DNA of 14,348 nt from Thermoplasmata archaeon (GTDB taxonomy: Archaea; Thermoplasmatota; Thermoplasmata; Sysuiplasmatales; Sysuiplasmataceae): positions 1 to 14,348 of the forward strand of contig JAJYOM010000032.1 of the NCBI GenBank assembly GCA_021796175.1. Reading direction: 5' to 3'. Positions 1 to 6,626 of this stretch are shown piece by piece. Position numbers and translations under genes: made by a program. Position 1 is the first letter of the stretch; each line of letters opens with the position of its first letter. The notes below the pieces were generated by a model, which made no database searches, was not told where the DNA came from, and saw only the letters and a list, made by a program, of their open reading frames with translations.

Positions 1-188
1 TTTCATCTATCAGGCTCGCAACCACTTCCGGCAACTCAGTGATAATAGCAGCGTGCCATGCAGAGTACGGTAAGGCGTTGATTGAAAGGAACCGAAGCGA
101 AAAGGGCAATATTGAAGTGGAACTCTCTAAAGAACTAAAAGACAAGCTAAACCAAAGCGACATTAAAAGAGGTTTGGCTCCCGGTTAG
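1..188 (+). CDS. C-terminal end of an unrecognised protein, cut by window start
   Basis: An open frame runs from base 3 to a TAG at 186-188, giving about 61 residues of a C-terminus. The first part is hydrophobic and small-residue rich (around TTSGNSVIIAACHAEYGKAL). The tail is charged and probably helical (around ELSKELKDKLNQSDIKRG). I do not recognise the family. Codon use (many aaa, gaa, cta, att) is visibly more AT-rich than in the genes further right, which may mean a separate origin. No start is visible because the window begins inside the gene. The coherent amino-acid composition supports a real coding end, but the product is unknown. Confidence 0.5.
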   Translation, partial: SSIRLATTSGNSVIIAACHAEYGKALIERNRSEKGNIEVELSKELKDKLNQSDIKRGLAPG

Positions 189-778
189 GAGCGCGCCGGC
201 TATATCTAAAGTGGATCATACAGGACCAAGTGACTACCCCCTCTATGCTTTTTAGCAAAGGCTCGAACAGCCAGAGTGGGCCTGTAGTATGGTTCCCGCC
301 CGCTGAGTCTCCTCCAACTCAGATAGCAGAAGGCTACCACTATGGCAGTCCACGACGTAGTTTGTCTAATGCTCTCCCTCGCTGTGGAGGGTATTTCATT
401 TGTTATTTATATACTGTTCGCCGGATATACGACACAGTGTCTGACTCGTGTTTGGAAATAGTTACGATAAACACATGGAACTCAGGAAGATATTGGAATA
501 GATCGGGTCTGTAGTATGGGTTCGACTCCTGCACATCAGCCTCATCAAAAAACTGGGTGATGTTGATCCAAGCTGGCCGGCAATAAAAATACCAATTGCG
601 CTTGACTTAATTTCGGAAGAACGTTGGTTCGAATCTGGCTGCCAGAGTCTATTGTGGGTAACAATTCAGATTTGCATCAGCACCCGGTCCGGCTGGCCAG
701 TGGTTACAGACCACCTTGTCAGTATACCAATCGACAAGCAGATAAATCGCTGCTTCCTCTGCAGGGCAGGCGGCCAGA
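189..778. other. 590-nt stretch without a convincing gene; possible remnants
   Basis: No frame here gives a protein I would accept as intact. The stretch is more AT-rich than its surroundings. Visible structure: an imperfect direct repeat sharing ctgtagtatgg (281-291 and 509-519). A perfect 6-bp hairpin ctgagt/actcag lies at 303-322 with loop ctcctcca. An odd palindrome gacacagtgtc spans 431-441, and a 5-bp hairpin gtggt/accac spans 700-714. Two tRNA T-arm-like strings also occur (gttcgactcc near 520, ggttcgaatct near 626), but their stems pair badly and no acceptor partner exists upstream. It may be decayed genes or an element scar. I cannot assign a function. Confidence 0.4.
342..461 (+). 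CDS. possible 39-aa single-span membrane peptide (speculative)
   Basis: ATG at 342 opens a 39-codon frame ending at TAG 459-461. Residues 6-29 form one continuous hydrophobic stretch (VCLMLSLAVEGISFVIYILF and neighbours), followed by a short polar tail ending in RVWK, so topologically it could be a small single-pass membrane protein. A purine-rich agaagg lies about 8 nt before the ATG. A longer overlapping frame on the same strand (230-514) has a random-looking composition. Small hydrophobic frames arise easily by chance in noncoding DNA, so this is only a candidate. Confidence 0.15.
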   Translation: MAVHDVVCLMLSLAVEGISFVIYILFAGYTTQCLTRVWK

Positions 779-786
779 TTGGTTGA
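475..786 (+). pseudogene. possible gene remnant with in-frame TAG
   Basis: ATG at 475 reads MELRKILE and then hits TAG at 499-501. The same frame stays open for another 94 codons to TGA at 784-786. The segment around 541-640 looks protein-like (KKLGDVDPSWPAIKIPIALD, then LISEERWFESG). After about 640 the translation becomes Cys-, Ile- and Ser-rich and unlike a natural protein. The simplest reading is a small decayed or frameshifted gene whose intact 3' end is lost. The frame overlaps the start of tsr3, so its far end is probably not real coding. I do not recognise the family. Confidence 0.2.
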
Positions 787-1285
787 CGTATATGCGTATC
801 TCGGCGGAGAAGACGATCCGAAGAAGTGTACTGCCAGGAAGATGGTCCGTTTTGGTGCTGCCAGACCCGTCCAGCGGCTAACGGCTCTTCCCGGAGACGC
901 CGTTGTGCTGGATCCCACTGCGCCAAAGGCCATATCCGTTGAGGACAGGCAAACAATATTAAACAATGGACTGGTGGTGCTGGACCTTTCATGGAACAAG
1001 CTCGAAAGGATGCCGGGCAGTATCCTGTCGAGAACTAGAAGAGCGCTGCCATTCCTGGTAGCGGCCAACCCTGTAAACTGGGGAAAGCCGCTGCAGCTCA
1101 GCAGCGTGGAGGCTGTTGCGGCTGCACTGTACATTATCGGAGAGAAGGAACAGGCGGGCCTGATACTTGCTAAATTCAACTGGGGAAAGCACTTCCTTGA
1201 ACTGAACAGGGAACCGCTTGAAAGATATGCAGGGGCCACGAGCAGCCTTGAGATAATAGCAATACAATCGGAATATATTTCATAG
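779..1285 (+). CDS. tsr3: Tsr3-type rRNA aminocarboxypropyltransferase (DUF367)
   Basis: This 168-residue protein matches archaeal Tsr3. In eukaryotes this enzyme transfers the aminocarboxypropyl group from SAM onto N1-methylpseudouridine in the small-subunit rRNA decoding region, and archaeal homologues are expected to act on 16S rRNA. Family signatures seen are GEDDPKKCTARKMVRFG near the N-terminus (residues about 10-26), the LVAANPVNWGKPLQLSSVEA core (about 92-111), and FNWGKHFLELNREPLERY near the C-terminus. Length is normal for archaeal members. The start is TTG at 779: the frame is closed by TAA at 743-745 and no ATG or GTG lies between, and this start gives a typical N-terminus (VDVYAYLGGED). 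A strong hairpin begins at its stop codon. Family confidence is high; start confidence is moderate. Confidence 0.93.
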   Translation: MVDVYAYLGGEDDPKKCTARKMVRFGAARPVQRLTALPGDAVVLDPTAPKAISVEDRQTILNNGLVVLDLSWNKLERMPGSILSRTRRALPFLVAANPVNWGKPLQLSSVEAVAAALYIIGEKEQAGLILAKFNWGKHFLELNREPLERYAGATSSLEIIAIQSEYIS

Positions 1286-1322
1286 TCCACAGGAAGCGGT
1301 GCTTCCACTGCATCCTGTGGAC
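1285..1322 (+). terminator. hairpin overlapping the tsr3 stop codon
   Basis: GTCCACAGGA (1285-1294) pairs perfectly with TCCTGTGGAC (1313-1322). After one A-A mismatch the inner arms gcggtg/cactgc pair with one G-T wobble around a CTTC tetraloop, giving about 16 base pairs in all. The first base is the G of the tsr3 TAG stop. T-rich sequence (ctttcaatcagttttatt) follows about 30 nt later. It most likely acts as a terminator or 3'-end stabilising structure separating tsr3 from mcm. Archaeal termination usually relies on T-runs, so an RNA stability role is equally possible. Confidence 0.65.
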
Positions 1323-1361
1323 ACACTGGCTCAGCAATGGTTTCGGCATTCTTTCAATCAG

Positions 1362-1369
1362 TTTTATTA
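1362..1369 (+). promoter_or_regulatory. TATA box of mcm, leaderless-type
   Basis: The AT-rich string ttttatta is centred about 23 nt before the mcm TTG start. That is near the usual archaeal TATA-to-TSS distance, so transcription should begin at or very near the start codon and the mRNA would be essentially leaderless. No Shine-Dalgarno site is visible in the 20 nt before the TTG, which agrees with this. Confidence 0.5.
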
Positions 1370-1388
1370 ACCCATCTCGCGTGAGCAG

Positions 1389-3539
1389 TTGACCAGTAGA
1401 GAACAGGGGAATAATTCATTGGCCGTTTCACCTTCAATCCAGTACAGCGACGAGGAGCTTGCATCAAGATGGAGGGACTTCTTTGAGGATACTGGCATGA
1501 GGGGACATGCCATCATGCTGGCCGATGAGTACCCGAAGGAAAGGAGCCTCAACGTTCAGTTTTCGCAGGTGAATTCATTCAATGCAGATCTTGCTTCCTA
1601 TCTGCTGGAGAACCCGGCGAAGTCCTTCAAGGCTGCAGAAAGCGTCATCGGCGGCCTTCTGCCAGCCGAAAGGGGGTACGTGAAACTGCATTTCAGGGTC
1701 GAAGGGCTTCCACTGGACGCCAGAGTCGAAATCAGGAACCTGAGGAGCAAACATCTGGGAAAACTGGTGTGTATCGAAGGGCTTGTGAGAAAGGCGACAG
1801 AGGTCAGACCGAGGCTGGTCGATGCGGTTTTCAAGTGCGCCAGGTGCGACAGGGAACTCCATGTGCTGCAGGAGGGCGTGATGCTCAAGGAGCCGCTCGA
1901 ATGCTCGAAGGACGTGGGTGGCTGCGGAAGAGTTGCAGGTTCAACCAAGTTCATTCTGCTTCCCGAAGAGAGTTCATATGAGGATACGCAGAAGGTTGAA
2001 GTGCAGGAATCTCCCGAGGGCCTGCGTGGTGGTGCGCAGCCGGAGAGGCTGGAGGGTTTCCTGATAGACGACATAACAGGAAAGATATCACCCGGAGACA
2101 GGGTAATACTGAACGGCATACTGACCGGAACACAGCGATCGGGCCCACAGGGAAAGTCAACGCTGTTCAACATAATGCTGGGTGTGAGTTCTGTCGAATA
2201 CAGGGAACATGAATATGATGAAATACAGATCACAGCTGAGGACATAGAGAAGATAAGGTATGAGGCGTCAAAAGGGGACATCGTGAAGAAGATCGCGGCA
2301 TCAATTTCACCAACGATTTACGGTTTCGACATTGAGAAAGAGGCTTTTTCCCTTCAGCTTTTCAGCGGCGTATCGAAGACAATGCAGGACGGAACAAGGA
2401 TCAGGGGGGACATACACATACTGCTTGTCGGCGATCCTGGCCTGGCAAAAAGTCAGCTGCTGAGCTATATGTCCCAGCTTGCTCCAAGGGGCATATACAC
2501 CAGCGGTAAGAGTTCATCCGCTGCGGGCCTGACTGCGGCTGCGGTAAAAGATGAGTTTGGCGAGGGCAGATGGACGCTCGAGGCCGGTGCGCTGGTACTC
2601 GCGGACAAGGGGATAGCATGCGTCGATGAACTGGACAAGATGTCTGACAACGACAGGAGTGCTATGCACCAGATCATGGAGAGCCAGATCATAACTGTTG
2701 CAAAGGCCGGCATCACCGCTACACTCCAGGCAAGGTGCTCCATACTGGGCGCAGCCAACCCGACATACGGCAGGTTCCAGGACGAACAGCTGATTGCAGA
2801 CCAGATCGACATGCCGCCCGCCCTCCTTTCGAGGTTCGACCTGATATTCATACTCCAGGACAAGCCAAATTCATCCAGGGACTGGAGCATAGCATCGCAC
2901 ATACTGAAGGCGCACAGGGTCGGAGAAAGAAGGAAGCTTGACCATACGCCAGAAGGAGTAGTTGAAGAGTCGTTGCAGGAGGAGAGCAGGGTTGTGGAGC
3001 CTGAATTCGACAGGGATTTCCTCAGAAAGTACATTTCATATGCAAAGAGGGTCAATCCAATACTCACCGATGATGCGATTTCACTCATCAGGGATGAATA
3101 CCTGCGCATCAGGAAGGAGGGAGAGGGACAGGGTGCATCCGTCCCCATAACGGCAAGGCAGCTGGAGGCTTATGTCAGGCTTTCGGAAGCGTCAGCCCGG
3201 GGAAGGCTGAGCCAGCTGGTTGAAAAAGAGGATGCGGAGAGGGCGATAAGGATTGTTGGCTACTACCTGATGAAACTGGCAAGGGAGGGCGATGTCCTCG
3301 ACATAGACAGGATAACAAGCGAAATGAGCCACAGCCAGAGGAGCCATGTATCCTCTATAATCGACATCATCAGGAACAACGCGGACGAACCGGGCGGCAT
3401 TCCAATTGAGGAGATAATAACACAGGCGGGAAAGCGCAAGATAGACGAATCGGAGGTAAGGAAAATAGTGGAGAAGCTTTCCAGGACAGGGGAGATTCAC
3501 GAACCGAGGAACGGTTTCTACAAGCTCACCCAGAAGTGA
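1389..3539 (+). CDS. mcm: replicative DNA helicase MCM
   Basis: This 716-residue protein is the archaeal MCM, which forms the ring that unwinds DNA at replication forks. It has an N-terminal domain with OB fold and a zinc-binding module (Cys150, Cys153, Cys172, Cys179). The AAA+ core carries Walker A GDPGLAKS (348-355), Walker B with the acidic pair Asp413-Glu414 in CVDELDKM, sensor-1 Asn457 in GAANP, and the arginine finger Arg482 in LLSRFD. The C-terminal 60-70 residues look like the usual winged helix. All catalytic residues are present, and length is close to the ~700 residues usual in archaea. Start is TTG at 1389, which follows a TATA box at leaderless distance and gives a normal N-terminus. 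The next gene follows after 6 nt, so the two are probably co-transcribed. Confidence 0.97.
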   Translation: MTSREQGNNSLAVSPSIQYSDEELASRWRDFFEDTGMRGHAIMLADEYPKERSLNVQFSQVNSFNADLASYLLENPAKSFKAAESVIGGLLPAERGYVKLHFRVEGLPLDARVEIRNLRSKHLGKLVCIEGLVRKATEVRPRLVDAVFKCARCDRELHVLQEGVMLKEPLECSKDVGGCGRVAGSTKFILLPEESSYEDTQKVEVQESPEGLRGGAQPERLEGFLIDDITGKISPGDRVILNGILTGTQRSGPQGKSTLFNIMLGVSSVEYREHEYDEIQITAEDIEKIRYEASKGDIVKKIAASISPTIYGFDIEKEAFSLQLFSGVSKTMQDGTRIRGDIHILLVGDPGLAKSQLLSYMSQLAPRGIYTSGKSSSAAGLTAAAVKDEFGEGRWTLEAGALVLADKGIACVDELDKMSDNDRSAMHQIMESQIITVAKAGITATLQARCSILGAANPTYGRFQDEQLIADQIDMPPALLSRFDLIFILQDKPNSSRDWSIASHILKAHRVGERRKLDHTPEGVVEESLQEESRVVEPEFDRDFLRKYISYAKRVNPILTDDAISLIRDEYLRIRKEGEGQGASVPITARQLEAYVRLSEASARGRLSQLVEKEDAERAIRIVGYYLMKLAREGDVLDIDRITSEMSHSQRSHVSSIIDIIRNNADEPGGIPIEEIITQAGKRKIDESEVRKIVEKLSRTGEIHEPRNGFYKLTQK

Positions 3540-3540
3540 T
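3536..3540 (+). promoter_or_regulatory. ribosome binding site GTGAT overlapping the mcm stop
   Basis: GTGAT contains the mcm TGA stop (3537-3539) and lies 5 nt before a TTG codon at 3546. It matches part of the archaeal GGAGGTGATC ribosome-binding sequence and supports TTG 3546 as the start of the downstream gene. Reinitiation after mcm translation is likely. Confidence 0.5.
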
Positions 3541-3545
3541 GCTGT

Positions 3546-3845
3546 TTGCTGTCCCTGAAGATACACAAGGCAAAGGGAGAAACAATCGTTGCAGTATGCG
3601 ACCTGGAGGTCCTTGGATGCAAATTCCTTGACGGGGAGAAGAGGATAGAGGTCTACAGGAGCTTCTACGGCGACCGGGTTATTGAGGAGGGAGAGCTGGA
3701 CAGGTATCTGGGTGAGGCGACAATAATAAACCTGGTCGGGAAGAGAGTGGTGGATATGGCAATAAAACTGGGATATGTCAGCCAGGACAGGGTCCTGACA
3801 ATTGGTGAGACAGTCCACGCACAGGCGGCAACATTGCAGAGATGA
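3546..3845 (+). CDS. DUF424 family archaeal protein
   Basis: This 99-residue protein matches DUF424, a small family confined largely to archaea whose biochemical role I do not know. Family-like features are the N-terminal SLKIHKAKGETIVAVCD strand region, an FYGDRVIEEGELDRYL middle, the EATIINLVGKRVVDMAIKLG helix (about residues 57-76) and a C-terminal VLTIGETVHAQ. It starts at TTG 3546, six nt after the mcm stop, behind a GTGAT site. An ATG at 3539 is out of frame. Close linkage to mcm implies shared expression with replication or growth genes, but linkage alone does not define its function. Confidence in the family is good; function is unknown. Confidence 0.85.
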   Translation: MLSLKIHKAKGETIVAVCDLEVLGCKFLDGEKRIEVYRSFYGDRVIEEGELDRYLGEATIINLVGKRVVDMAIKLGYVSQDRVLTIGETVHAQAATLQR

Positions 3846-3860
3846 CTGCATGCCGGCGGC

Positions 3861-3918
3861 CGAACCGGTAAATTCTCAACCTTGATATACTCCCGGTTCG
3901 CATATCTCAACTCGCGAG
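3861..3918 (+). promoter_or_regulatory. promoter with TATA box inside an inverted repeat
   Basis: A TATA-like tgatatac lies at about 3883-3890, roughly 25 nt before an expected TSS near 3911 and about 38 nt before the ATG at 3925. It is bracketed by a perfect 8-bp inverted repeat: CGAACCGG at 3861-3868 and CCGGTTCG at 3893-3900, with a 24-nt spacer. A separate 8-bp palindrome CTCGCGAG lies at 3911-3918 in the expected leader, directly before a purine-rich agaggg. Repeats flanking TATA/BRE are a common place for archaeal repressors. The repeat could also form an RNA hairpin after the DUF424 gene. Confidence 0.5.
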
Positions 3919-3924
3919 AGGGAA

Positions 3925-4572
3925 ATGGCTTACACCGCAGTTGGACTGATTACTTACATCTATTCGCTCTTCTCACCGTACAAGATAGCTGACTATATCT
4001 CGAACTCCCTTCCTGCCGGACTGGGCTATGTCCAGATGGGCGCCGTGTTCATTCTGGCAGTTGCGCTGCTTGTGGGCAGGAGAAAGATGCTTAACCTCCT
4101 GCTGCTTGGGTTCGGTGCATTCGAGGGTTACGTAGGGGCCGTCGGCCTGATTGCCGGTCTTCACATCTCTGCAGAATCCGCACTGATAGTTACAATATGC
4201 ATAATGGCGGCTGGTGCCTATCTGGTTTATGCACTGTCGAAGTTCGCAATAACGGCGTTCCTTGCACTTACAGCCGGGTATGTTTTCATAGCGGCCGGGG
4301 GGCATATCACACTTGCGCCAGTCGTCACAGTAATCGCCTTTGCAGCCATTTACCTGTTCTACAGGTACGTGTCGACGGTCGTCGCCGCCCTTCTTGGTTC
4401 CATACTGCTTCTGCTCTTTCTCATCCAGCTGAACATACCCGGCTTCACGCCCTACATACTCTCTGCGACAGCATTCTCGCTGAGCATCCTGATAAGATAT
4501 GCATTCAGCAGGATAGTTGCAGTAAGGGCTGGCAGCTCAGGACGCCCGGCCCTCCACAGGGCGCGCAACTGA
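3925..4572 (+). CDS. multi-pass membrane protein of unknown function
   Basis: This 215-residue protein is almost entirely hydrophobic, with about six or seven predicted spans: roughly 33-50, 56-78, 84-104, 108-127, 130-147, 150-169 and 175-193. A short basic loop (GRRKM, 51-55) follows the first strong span, and the tail is basic and cytosolic-looking (RAGSSGRPALHRARN). There are no obvious catalytic or transport motifs. The glycine-rich evenly spaced helices resemble TMEM198/DUF4203-type layouts, but I cannot claim homology. The start is ATG at 3925 behind agaggg, with its own promoter. It converges on nmd3 with only 5 nt between stop codons, and no separate terminator is obvious. Confidence 0.75.
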   Translation: MAYTAVGLITYIYSLFSPYKIADYISNSLPAGLGYVQMGAVFILAVALLVGRRKMLNLLLLGFGAFEGYVGAVGLIAGLHISAESALIVTICIMAAGAYLVYALSKFAITAFLALTAGYVFIAAGGHITLAPVVTVIAFAAIYLFYRYVSTVVAALLGSILLLLFLIQLNIPGFTPYILSATAFSLSILIRYAFSRIVAVRAGSSGRPALHRARN

Positions 4573-4577
4573 ACGCA

Positions 4578-5612
4578 TTATCTCTGCGCCGTCTCGTACA
4601 GTTCGCTGCCAAGATGGACTATCCTCAGTCTCGAGCCGCGCGGATGCCCGCCTGCTGTCCTGACAGTTTCAGATTCCATTGACCTGGGATCGATGACAAT
4701 CGCACCATCCCTGTCCTCTGAAACAACCTCAACCCAGTCCTCGAGCTCTTTTCCGCCTATCAGCTCTAGCGCATCGCTCTCCCCGGACGAAACGGTCACG
4801 GGCCGGCCGGATGGAAGAGGGGAGAGCGTTATGCTCTCAAGTGCCTTCTGCACACGGAAGAACCCGCCCCTGTATCTGACATAGTCGCCCGGATTGAACA
4901 TGGCGATGCGCACAAGGAAGGTTGTCCTGTAAATCTCCTTGCCGTTTTTCCGGCCATATAACTTCCTGGTGGGAACAACATCCGCCCCGAACCTCTGCGC
5001 GATCTTCTTCGCCACCGCTGCGCCGACTGTGCTGGAGCTGAGTGCGATGTCAGCGCCGCCCCTGGTCTCCTTTACACCTGAAACGAAAAAACCCTTCTCT
5101 GTCCGTTCGTACTCAGAGCAGACGCCAGTAGCGTAGGAGAGTGCACGTTCAATGACTTCCTTCCTCGTCTCCCCCCTGGACCTGAGCTGTATCGTGGATT
5201 CAAAATAATGCCCGCTCTTCCTGTTGCAGGTCGGACATGTATTCCCTTCCACCCTTACCCTGACGGGGAGCAGCTCTTTCTTGCTCACGCCATGAGTGGA
5301 CAGCGTGAGCGCAATTTCAGCATTTGACGAATTCTCGCCGGAATTCAGGCCCTTTATCTCAATTGACGAAATGGTCGCGCCAGCAGCGAGCACAACCGAT
5401 TTCCTTATTTCGGTTCGCATGAGTGCATCGGTGTCTTCGACCTTCACCCAGCTGCTGCCGCGCTTCATCCTGCCGCAGGAAGGGCATATCTCGAAAGTAA
5501 TTACACCAGGTGCAGAGGCCAGCGGCTCCCCCCTGCTCATGCATTCGCTGCAGAAAACAGTTCCGGGGACTGCCTCCCTGCCGCACTTTATACAGAACAT
5601 CTGCCTGCCCAT
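4578..5612 (-). CDS. nmd3: NMD3-family ribosomal subunit assembly/export factor
   Basis: This 344-residue protein matches archaeal NMD3. In eukaryotes NMD3 is the 60S export adaptor; in archaea it is thought to act in large-subunit maturation or joining. The N-terminal zinc-ribbon part is clear: CxxC pairs at Cys7/Cys10, Cys21/Cys24, Cys43/Cys46 and Cys126/Cys129. The last pair opens the diagnostic CPTCNRKSGHYFESTIQLR segment. The later region (about 220-330) has the beta-rich features of the OB/SH3-like domains. ATG at 5612 is preceded by an AT box 30 nt upstream, which favours this start over the in-frame ATG four codons later. It lies 54 nt after hpaD but seems to have its own promoter, so it is probably not part of the catabolic operon. 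Confidence 0.92.
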   Translation of the reverse strand: MGRQMFCIKCGREAVPGTVFCSECMSRGEPLASAPGVITFEICPSCGRMKRGSSWVKVEDTDALMRTEIRKSVVLAAGATISSIEIKGLNSGENSSNAEIALTLSTHGVSKKELLPVRVRVEGNTCPTCNRKSGHYFESTIQLRSRGETRKEVIERALSYATGVCSEYERTEKGFFVSGVKETRGGADIALSSSTVGAAVAKKIAQRFGADVVPTRKLYGRKNGKEIYRTTFLVRIAMFNPGDYVRYRGGFFRVQKALESITLSPLPSGRPVTVSSGESDALELIGGKELEDWVEVVSEDRDGAIVIDPRSMESETVRTAGGHPRGSRLRIVHLGSELYETAQR

Positions 5613-5638
5613 AGCATCGGTAAAGACGGGACGGATGG

Positions 5639-5646
5639 TTAAGTAA
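5639..5646 (-). promoter_or_regulatory. TATA box of nmd3
   Basis: On the minus strand TTACTTAA is centred about 30 nt before the nmd3 ATG. That gives a predicted TSS a few nt from the start codon, consistent with a leaderless or near-leaderless transcript and with independent expression of nmd3 despite its position after hpaD. Confidence 0.45.
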
Positions 5647-5666
5647 CTTGCGAGATCAGCACTTCC

Positions 5667-6626
5667 TCAGCCTGACCGCACAGCCTTCCCGTCGAAGACC
5701 GAATAGACAGTGGACGCTTCCCTCCACCAGCTTTCTGGAGTGGGAGCGCCCCAGAATGTCTGCCTGCGCGGGTCCGTCGCCTTCCACACAACAGGTGGCA
5801 GGTATGGATCTGCCGTCAGGTAGTCACCGGTATAGAGTTCTATCCTGTTTCCGTCCGGATCCCTCAGATAGAAGAAGAATGCATTGGTGATGCCGTGCCT
5901 GCCGGGGCCCCGCTCCATGTTCGCCACATATCCTCTTGCTGAAAGTATGTCGGCGGCGTCAAGTATGTTCTCCTTCCCTGAAACAATGAAGCCTGCATGG
6001 TGGAAACGGGGCCCCTGCCCTTCCATCAGTGCCACATCGTGGCTTGACTGTTTTCTCCTGAGCCACGCTGCAGACATCCTTCTTCCCTTCTCCTTCCCCT
6101 CGACGTATTCGGTGAGATCGAAACCCAGGCTGTCCATATACCAGGCTGAAGCGCTGTCGACATTGCTGACAAACATGTTGAAGTGGTCGAGCCTCATAAC
6201 CCTCGCGCCGGAATGCCTGTCAAAGCGCTGCAGCATCCATTCGGCTCCCTCCATCTCATTGAAGAGCTCAACGGGGAATCCGAGCGGATCCTGGAAGCGG
6301 ACTGCCTTACCCTGCCCCTCCTCATCCCCATCTTCGATCTCGGAATAATCGATGCCCTCCCTCTTCAGCAGTTCCACAGCATTGTGCAGGTCCTCCGGCC
6401 TCCTCACCCTGTATGATATATGGCCAACACCGGTGTGCGTCGATTCGGTCAGTACAAGCGAATGGTGGAATCTGTCCTCTATGCCGCGCAGAAATAGGCT
6501 GCCGCCGGACTCGCCCGTCACAGTGAAGCCGAGCGTGTCCACATAGAAATCCCTTGATTTGGAAAGGCTGCGCACGAGGAACTCCACGTGCCCCGCCCTT
6601 ACGATGTCGAATCCAGGGGTGCTCAT
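5667..6626 (-). CDS. hpaD: homoprotocatechuate 2,3-dioxygenase (type I extradiol)
   Basis: This 319-residue two-module VOC protein opens the ring of 3,4-dihydroxyphenylacetate with O2 to give 5-carboxymethyl-2-hydroxymuconate semialdehyde. It resembles the Brevibacterium homoprotocatechuate dioxygenase. The metal triad is His148 (RLDHFNMF), His210 (RFHHAGF) and Glu263 (NRIELYTGDY). The second-sphere residues His196 (SSHDVAL) and Tyr253 (FFYLRDPDGN) also sit at the expected spacing. Residues 10-125 form the N-terminal non-metal module. Its ATG overlaps the hpaB stop as ATGA, so the two are translationally coupled. The metal may be Fe(II) or Mn(II), which sequence alone does not settle. Homologues can accept other catechols, so exact substrate is inferred from the neighbours. 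Confidence 0.92.
   Translation of the reverse strand: MSTPGFDIVRAGHVEFLVRSLSKSRDFYVDTLGFTVTGESGGSLFLRGIEDRFHHSLVLTESTHTGVGHISYRVRRPEDLHNAVELLKREGIDYSEIEDGDEEGQGKAVRFQDPLGFPVELFNEMEGAEWMLQRFDRHSGARVMRLDHFNMFVSNVDSASAWYMDSLGFDLTEYVEGKEKGRRMSAAWLRRKQSSHDVALMEGQGPRFHHAGFIVSGKENILDAADILSARGYVANMERGPGRHGITNAFFFYLRDPDGNRIELYTGDYLTADPYLPPVVWKATDPRRQTFWGAPTPESWWREASTVYSVFDGKAVRSG

Noticed and set aside
230..514. 94-residue plus-strand open frame starting with GTG
   Set aside because: Pro/Ser/Arg-rich, random-looking composition, no family features, overlaps repeats and an alternative small frame. Probably chance.
455..640. Possible tRNA genes from T-arm-like strings gttcgactcc and ggttcgaatct
   Set aside because: T stems pair poorly (mostly wobble or mismatch) and no matching 5' acceptor or D-arm is found at proper distance.
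649..1326. 225-codon minus-strand open frame opposite tsr3
   Set aside because: Antisense shadow of a clear Tsr3 coding region, with a Ser/Ala-rich composition and no motifs.
2465..3148. Long minus-strand open frame opposite mcm
   Set aside because: Shadow of the MCM AAA+ coding region, Ser-rich with no motifs.
4560..4590. Possible bidirectional terminator between the membrane gene and nmd3 (ggcgc/gcgcc)
   Set aside because: Only 5 bp pair across a 21-nt loop and no T-run follows, which is too weak to call.
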